A program made the position numbers and the translations under genes. From positions 17,120,003 through 17,156,002 of the forward strand of contig NC_135551.1 of assembly GCF_964340395.1 (NCBI RefSeq): a stretch of DNA of 36,000 nt. Direction: 5' to 3'. Shown piece by piece: positions 30,760-36,000 of this stretch (its first letter is position 1; every line of letters starts with the position of its first letter). Source of the stretch: Glandiceps talaboti. Lineage: Eukaryota > Hemichordata > Enteropneusta > Spengelidae. The notes below the pieces were generated by a model, which searched no databases, was not told where the DNA came from, and was given only the letters and a program-made list of their open reading frames with translations.

Positions 30760-32317
30760 AGCATGTTTCACCGAGCCCTTTCGGGGCTTATAAGTCACTC
30801 TGATTCAAAATTTACAGTACATCAAATGAGCAGTGCTGTAGTCAAGGAAAGATAATTTATCGCTTAAGTTTTATCACATTAATGCAAATATATACAAAAT
30901 AAATTACTCACTACTTATAAACAATGTTTCTCTTCTTCTGCTAAAGGCACTTTCATTAAATGTTGCTATTGGTCGAATGCAATTATTGATAATGAATATA
31001 AACCTCTCACCAGAACTTAAATTTACAAAAGAATCACTTTCTTTGCTAATTAATTCAAACATTGACATTTCTGAAATTATCGTATAGTTTAAATCTCTTG
31101 ACAAAGTGTTTTTCATCTTCCACTTCTCCTAAGTTACAATGGATGCACAATCGATTGCAAATGGGTACATTTCTAAAACGACCAACTTCAATTTGTAATG
31201 GCAGTATGCCTCATTTTAGTTGGGCCAGAAAGGAAAGTTGTGATCGTGATAGGTTCATTAAGGGATATGGTTCGGGTTTATACTGATGTTTTAACGTGAT
31301 ATAAGTACGTAATTTTGTTTTCTCTATAACCTTCGCCTTCCAGTCTCTATTATGATTTGTCAAAAATCTCTCCCTACAATTACTTAAATTACACTGATCT
31401 AGATTTAAAGACCTGTCATCCATCAATGAAATCAAAAATATTTTAACTTCAGACAACCAGTTATTTCTACACAATTCACAGTCCCAGGTAAATACCTTTC
31501 TAGTTAGCCTGTTATTATCTATCTTACAAAACAGTTTCACAGACGCAACATCTCTACTGGTCTGGTATATTTGGCACAAAACCAACCAGTATCCGCCTAG
31601 TATATAGCAAGAATAGGGTCAAATCTATGAACACCAAGAAAGAAACGTAAAACTCTATTAGTTATCACAACTTGTGTGTGGATTATACCCCAAGATCGCC
31701 GCACAGTAATTAAGAATAGGAATTACACAAGTGCTGTACAACTTTGTGAAAACTAGAAAACTGAAATTTCCTAAGAATTTGAATTTATTTACACGGCACC
31801 AAGTACTTTACCAGCAGATACTGATAAAACATTCTAGAAAGTCCAGGTGCTCGTTAAGAGTAACATCAAGGTATGTGTAATTTTGTATATGTTCAATAGG
31901 CTTTGACTCTATTGTGAAAACATACTCGTCTCTTGGAGTATTCCTCTAACGAAAAATGTACATTTGTTTTCTGATAATTCACATACACAATCAACTCTTT
32001 ACATCATTGTCCGACGACATTCAACATAGTCTGTATATTATCTTCTGTTTCTTAGAAGATAACAATGTCATATGCATATAAAAGGATACATATATTTTTA
32101 CTGTTCACCTTTTAATCCGATATTTAATGACTTGAGTTCAGTGGCGAGATCATTAATAAATATTAAGAAAAACGTAGGAGGCAAGTTATCTCCTTGTCGA
32201 ACACGGTTTCAAACCAAGGAGAGAGAGACATTTTCCTAAACGAATACATGAAGTAGTATCTGTGTACATTTTCTTTAAAGCAAAGTACATATTCCCATCT
32301 ACGCCATGTAATAATAA
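30760..32317 (-). pseudogene. LINE reverse transcriptase, palm to C-terminus, decayed
   Basis: Frames switch repeatedly. From 32317 downward: LLLHGVDGNMYFALKKMYTD, then VRQGDNLPPTFFLIFINDLA (32140-32202), equal to the conserved 'RQGD.LSP..F..fiNDL'. A stop follows, then LLYAYDIVIF (about 32060-32087), where the catalytic YADD has become YAYD. Further down come KVFTWDCELCRNNW (31470-31500), KLRTY and YPLMNLSRSQLSFLAQL (31211-31270). A C-terminal zinc-knuckle-like LCIHCNLGEVEDEKHF (31101-31150) follows. The loss of one catalytic Asp confirms that it is dead. Confidence 0.75.
32306..32317. repeat. 12-bp target-site duplication, left
   Basis: ATGTAATAATAA, identical to 33473-33484. Confidence 0.75.
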
Positions 32318-32371
32318 TTCTTATTACATATGTACCATTGTGTACGTTGGTGTACAGTCAAAAATAAAACC

Positions 32372-32656
32372 GGTATTTTCACTGGTGGCTATGCAAATGA
32401 GATAAAATAGATCCAAAAGTAAAACCAATTCCCGATGAAAATAAGCAAATAAATGCATTTTTTTAAATGCACATATGTGTCTTTCCTGTTGTTACACACT
32501 TTTTGAACAATTTTTTGTTGGTTCATAATGTATTTCACTATTTTTCTCGACCATCGCAAGTTCTGGGGTATCAAATAACTATGCAAATTAGTGCCTTACC
32601 TATCAAATAACTATGCAAATTAGTTAGGTATTTTCACTGTTCATTATGCAAATGAG
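32372..32656 (+). promoter_or_regulatory. Cluster of four ATGCAAAT octamers
   Basis: Perfect octamers lie at 32391, 32581, 32613 and 32646, all on the plus strand, with a reverse octamer at 33306. Two are in a duplicated 23-bp unit (32569-32591 and 32601-32623). The other two lie in a second repeated phrase starting GGTATTTTCACTG (32372 and 32627). ATGCAAAT is the classical POU/Oct binding site. The cluster sits 60-330 bp upstream of the ATG at 32717. Promoter activity is inferred only. Confidence 0.45.
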
Positions 32657-32716
32657 TAAACAACCTTTCGAACTACTTTATGTTTGTAAATATTGCCGGC
32701 GACCACTACTTTACAA

Positions 32717-33076
32717 ATGGAAGATATTTCGGTGGATTCTGAACATAACGATTTGTTTAATTTGAATTATTTTGAACTTTCTGAGAGTGAATTTTATTAT
32801 GATCAACAACAAAATAAAGCTGACCCGAGGCACGCGCCAGCGACTACGGCCACCGATGCTTCGTACACATCAACAACGCCCAACAAATGCAGCCGATGGG
32901 AGATCGTGCAACACAATCCTCAGGACCATCAACCAGCCAGAACGCAGTCAATCAATTCCCACAGTTATGCGGAATGTTTTGAAAATACCCGTATTAGCGG
33001 TGGATCTTTCAATTTCACATTTCATGTCGCCGGAAACACCTCTGTCAAAGTTCTTGTCAGTGTGTTTACATTATAA
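32717..33076 (+). CDS. Hypothetical 119-residue open frame in the LINE-embedded insertion
   Basis: The ATG at 32717 opens MEDISVDSEHNDLFNLNYFE, an acidic, Ser/Asp/Glu-rich start, followed by a Gln/Asn/Thr/Pro-rich middle and a beta-like end (SGGSFNFTFHV, VKVLVSVFTL). It has no signal peptide, cysteine framework or membrane segment, and I recognise no family. Its composition is more varied than chance frames in this AT-rich window, and it lies downstream of the octamer cluster. It could be a first exon of a transposon-borne gene or a chance frame. Confidence 0.25.
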   Translation: MEDISVDSEHNDLFNLNYFELSESEFYYDQQQNKADPRHAPATTATDASYTSTTPNKCSRWEIVQHNPQDHQPARTQSINSHSYAECFENTRISGGSFNFTFHVAGNTSVKVLVSVFTL

Positions 33077-33472
33077 AACGCTGCAGACAATCCGTAATCT
33101 TTTCCGATTCTGATGAAGACTAACTTTTATAATATTGTACATTTTGAAAGATTTTACTGAAGTACTATTATATAGGACACTAAGAATACCACGCTGTTGA
33201 ATTGTATCTGTTTCTACTACTAAAATAATCGTGTATGCATTTCTTCTGATCGGTTTTGTGAATGAATCACAGCGGAGCTAGCTAGCGAGAGCAGGTCAAC
33301 ACGTAATTTGCATATCAATACTTATTGTTGTTGACAACCAATCATCGCTCATAATTCACGTCTGTGACCTCTGCCTGACCTGAATGACATGAGCTGGTGA
33401 CCTGATACATATTCATGCGAATATGTTGTTCGCCCTTCCCCACCTGCATTTTATTGCGTTTTTGGTGTACAT

Positions 33473-33484
33473 ATGTAATAATAA
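33473..33484. repeat. 12-bp target-site duplication, right
   Basis: ATGTAATAATAA, the partner of 32306-32317. Its last base is also the first base of the adjoining palindrome. Confidence 0.75.
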
Positions 33485-33669
33485 CAGAACCCCATGGCCT
33501 CGCAATGGACGGCAGGGCATACAGAAGTTATTTTCACTCGTGATTCGGTTTATTCTGCTGTATTTTCACTCGCTATCGCTCGTGAAAATACGCGGCAGAA
33601 TAAACCGAATCACTCGTGAAAATAACTTCTGTACGCCCTACCGTCCATTGCGAGGCCATGGGGTTCTGT
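33484..33669. mobile_element. 186-bp palindromic MITE-like foldback
   Basis: The ends are perfect inverted repeats (ACAGAACCCCATGG and CCATGGGGTTCTGT). The sequence is almost fully palindromic, with arms of about 85 bp and a small loop near 33576. TTTTCACTCG-type phrases recur within the arms. The flanks AATAATA and CATAATA could be a 7-bp imperfect duplication, but the LINE reading frame is restored only if no bases were duplicated, so the duplication is doubtful. No coding capacity. Confidence 0.8.
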
Positions 33670-34490
33670 CATAATACATAACGCTTCACCATCTACCAAA
33701 TCGAATGTCTTTTTAAAGTCAGTAAAAGTTGCATACGTCTGCAAACCAGCTGAAATTCTATTTCGGATATTTGATGTTAACACAAAAGCGCGGTGATCTT
33801 CGCAGGATCTGCCCTTACGGAAACCATTCTGTCCATCAACGTGAAGACCCTCACGCTCTGAAGTTAACTTATTGTTGAGAACAGTACTATAAAGTTTTGA
33901 GACAGTTGATTGTAGACTTATTGCTCTATTATAGTGTAAAGGAATCCTACAATCCATGGTATATGTTGGGAATTGGTGAAATCATCGTTTTATTCCAGGG
34001 TGTAGGGGTAATACTATTCTCAAAAGAAAAGCTTACACAGAAAGTCTTTAATACAGTCTTTCTCTAACAACTCATTAGGGATATTATCATAATCAACATG
34101 ATATCTAAATTGTTCTCTGCAACAAAAGTAGCAATTTCTTGACGGTTGAAATTTGTGTTGAGAAACGGCTTACATTCGTAAATAGGTGACGGACTATCTT
34201 CTAACATAGCTTGATGACATTTCAAACGAAAATCATTAGTCCATTTATTCAACACAAAATCTACGTCAGTTATAACATCATTCCCATTATCATATACCTC
34301 GATCGGAATTTGTGCCTTTTTCTTGGGGGCAAGGTCATCCAAAGTTCGCCAGGACCTGCCACCACTAGCACTATCCCGATCATACATACGACCACGCTTA
34401 TATCGCCTTTCAAAGAAACGAACTTTTCTATCAAATAAATTACCTGCTATTTTGAAGTCCTTTAATAGGCTTGATTTTTCAACACGTATA
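33670..34490 (-). pseudogene. LINE linker and RT fingers, decayed
   Basis: From 34490 downward: SSLLKDFKIAGNLFDRKVRF, then RMYDRDSASGGRSWRTLDDL and QIPIEVYDNGNDVITD (34064-34387), the segment between endonuclease and RT. A different frame gives NIPNELLEKDCIKDFL, then after a stop PWNKTMISPIPN. After a further shift come RAISLQSTVSKLYSTVLNNK, GQNGFRKGRSCEDH and ATFTDFKKTFDLVDGEALC (33670-33950). These are RT motifs 0 to A, including the first catalytic Asp. At least three frame breaks are present. Confidence 0.8.
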
Positions 34491-35022
34491 ACGGTCAGTG
34501 TTATTCAATCGAAATAAATGTGTTCGTATGATATGAACTGTATCACAATGTAAGCCGTATGAGCTTTCGTGGAGTGGTATGTAAAATCATGTTCAATACA
34601 ATAATTGTAATATATATATGTATCCACTCATTGATTAGCGTTAGGGTATAATGCGCCCCGACTTGCATGAATCAAAATGTTCACAATCTCTCCAAACCTT
34701 GTCATAATAAAGGCTGTAAAAGAAATGCTCATTCCAAAATGACGTAATGTAGACTCGATTTTGACTTCTATTTGAAATCTTATTCATTTCATGTGACCAT
34801 GGGAAGGAATTTTGTTGAACAAAGTAGCAGCAAAAGTTCCAAACATTTATTCGTGGGGAGGCGCATTTCACATTAAGATCAGTCAGTTTACTTATTAATC
34901 CCGTAAATGAAAAAAGTATAAAACTTGTCAATACATCGACACCAAAATTTATTTGCTCACGTAAACTATAAGACAGTGATATACTGTATCGATGGTTAAT
35001 CAGTAATTCAATATTTCCACAG
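34491..35022. other. Intron 12 end, no feature recognised
   Basis: No repeat or coding segment was supported up to the acceptor at 35021-35022. The 129-codon minus-strand frame at 34641-35030 shows no motif. Confidence 0.35.
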
Positions 35023-35223
35023 TCGACCACTGTCCAGTTGACTGGATGTTTTATGGAGATAATTGCTACCGCAAGTTTTTTAACCCATCTCCCATTACAT
35101 GGATTGATGCTGACTATATCTGCAATCAGAATAATGGATCACTTACAAGTATTTTGTCAGAGAAAGAGGCAACGTTTGTTCACCACCTTGCTTCACAACA
35201 TCCTCAATTATGGATCTATATTG
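35023..35223 (+). CDS. Exon 13: C-type lectin domain, N-terminal part
   Basis: A 201-bp phase 1-1 exon, acceptor ATATTTCCACAG ending 35022, donor GTTAGT at 35224. It begins DHCPVDWMFYGDNCYRKFF, the classical 'C...W..y...CY.f' start of long-form C-type lectin domains. TWIDADYICNQNNGSLTSI ('W..A...C...gg.L.si') and EKEATFVHHL follow, ending at LWIYIG ('WiG'). The intron after the WIG strand is a common position in C-type lectin genes. Calcium and sugar specificity are set by the EPN/QPD and WND motifs, which lie downstream and are not in this exon. Confidence 0.85.
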
Positions 35224-35587
35224 GTTAGTACACAAATAACAGGTTATAGTTTATGTTTATTACTTTGTGTATCATCGCTGACCAATTTAGTTTCTTCACA
35301 TAAATTATGTTTATGTATAATTCAGAAGGATCCAGTAGGTACGAAAATCAATATTCTCTGAATAGTATCCCTTTCCTTTATCATTTCTTTGCGTTATAAA
35401 TTTTAACATGCTGCCATTATTTGAAAAGGAACGGTATTTATAGCTTTTTGATGCAGCATACTGGCAATCCACTGAATCCAACAGGCTGCAAAGGCATCTG
35501 CCTCTTTGAAAACAAATGGCTGAAAGCAAAAGTCCCACATGAGTCTGTTCAACATCAATTCATAAGCTGATATTTTCTCTCTTGTAG

Positions 35588-35669
35588 GTCTGTCAGATAA
35601 AGAAAAGGAGGGATTGTACGTTTGGTCTGACAATTGGCGACTTATGTATTCCGACTGGAGTACTGAAAT
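35588..35669 (+). CDS. Exon 14: C-type lectin domain, middle part (partial)
   Basis: The acceptor TTTTCTCTCTTGTAG ends at 35587 and starts in phase 1, matching exon 13. It encodes GLSDKEKEGLYVWSDNWRLM and YSDWSTEM, equal to the 'GL.......w.WsDg..l.y.nW' block that follows WIG in C-type lectins. A GTACAT at 35670 could be the donor, leaving phase 2. If read through, the frame stops at 35683-35685 after YITP, which would lose the second half of the domain with its cysteines. I prefer splicing to an exon beyond the window, but the donor is uncertain. Confidence 0.65.
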
Positions 35670-35760
35670 GTACATAACACCTTAAAGTATTTTACACTAC
35701 ACTGTCTTCTTTCTATTAAATGTGTCAAATACATGTTTTGTAACAACAATGCACGTGACA

Positions 35761-36000
35761 TGTATGTATGTATGTATGTATGTATGTATGTATGTATGTA
35801 TGTATGTATGTATGTATGTATGTATGTATGTATGTGTGTGTGTGTGTAGGTATGTATGTATGTATGTATGTATGTATGTATGTATGTATGTATGTATGTA
35901 TGTATGTGTGTGTGTGTGTATGTATGTGTGTGTATGTATGTATGTATGTATGTATGTATGTATGTATGTATGTATGTATGTATGTATGTATGTATGTGTG
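35761..36000. repeat. (TATG)n/(TG)n microsatellite
   Basis: Long TATG run with TG interruptions reaching the window end. Confidence 0.95.

Larger units (their letters stand above)
32318..33472 (+). mobile_element. 1155-bp insertion inside the LINE, type unknown
   Basis: Flanked by perfect 12-bp direct repeats within LINE coding sequence. There are no obvious terminal inverted repeats or poly(A), so the class is open; a 12-bp duplication fits a LINE-mobilised or other retroposed sequence best. Contents: an octamer-rich segment (32372-32656) and a 119-codon open frame (32717-33076). Confidence 0.6.
30501..34490 (-). mobile_element. Decayed LINE, split by two younger insertions
   Basis: Minus-strand non-LTR retrotransposon running from the region before the RT (34490) to an (ACT)n tail (30501). 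Recognisable blocks in order: a basic linker (LLKDFKIAG near 34470), IPIEVYDNGNDV (34290), RT fingers (33700-33950), RT palm (32060-32300), and a C-terminal knuckle (31100-31145). Reading from the left piece (EALCIM at about 33676) to the right piece (LLLHGVDG at about 32310) gives the expected continuous RT sequence once 32318-33669 is removed. So 32318-33669 is later insertions. It is 5'-truncated without an endonuclease, and carries many frameshifts and stops. Confidence 0.8.

Noticed and set aside
34641-35030. 129-codon minus-strand frame
   Set aside because: No recognised motif, and it overlaps the acceptor of the C-type lectin exon. LINE similarity ends near 34490, so it is probably chance.

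Overview
The window is animal nuclear DNA: AT-rich, full of microsatellites and degraded transposable elements, with short protein-coding exons kilobases apart. The domains (trefoil, kringle, EGF, F5/8-type C, PAN, CUB, C-type lectin) together with DIRS-order and LINE retroelements suggest an invertebrate, probably marine (hemichordate, cephalochordate or lophotrochozoan). I cannot place it further from sequence alone.

The plus strand carries a series of exons that read as one large secreted mosaic protein, or as two adjacent genes. It starts with a signal-peptide exon (252-324) and a trefoil exon (520-642). A third exon (1584-1720) encodes a chitin-binding-like (CBM14) segment and ends in a stop, so exons 1-3 alone make a complete 110-residue secreted protein. 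Further downstream lie exons for a galactose-binding-like domain (2978-3283 and 9061-9339), a kringle (9672-9941), an EGF (13710-13832), a possible C-type-lectin-like segment (20500-20799), an F5/8-type C domain (22083-22411 and 28023-28173), a PAN-like domain (29210-29485), a CUB (30002-30424) and the start of a C-type lectin domain (35023-35223 and 35588-35669). Almost every exon is bounded by phase-1 introns; the one exception is a phase-0 intron inside the F5/8 domain. If exon 3 is skipped, the rest join in one frame for about 978 residues and continue past the window.

The introns hold the mobile DNA. Intron 4 has a 1645-bp foldback element (3355-4999) with exact 6-bp target duplications, a diverged arm-only copy next to it, and a second inverted pair (6002-7880). 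The intron at 9942-13709 has a short-unit repeat array, with a similar array in inverted orientation 2 kb away. The intron at 13833-20499 has a CR1/L2-like LINE 3' end on the minus strand (19691-20395). The intron at 22412-28022 has a minus-strand, 5'-truncated DIRS-order tyrosine-recombinase retrotransposon (about 23580-26436) inserted into a ~145-bp AT-rich minisatellite, and a palindromic AT-rich repeat (26957-27084). The intron at 30425-35022 is almost filled by a decayed LINE (30501-34490, minus) that was later split by a 1155-bp insertion with perfect 12-bp duplications and by a 186-bp palindrome. No rRNA, tRNA, CRISPR or bacterial-type operon was seen.
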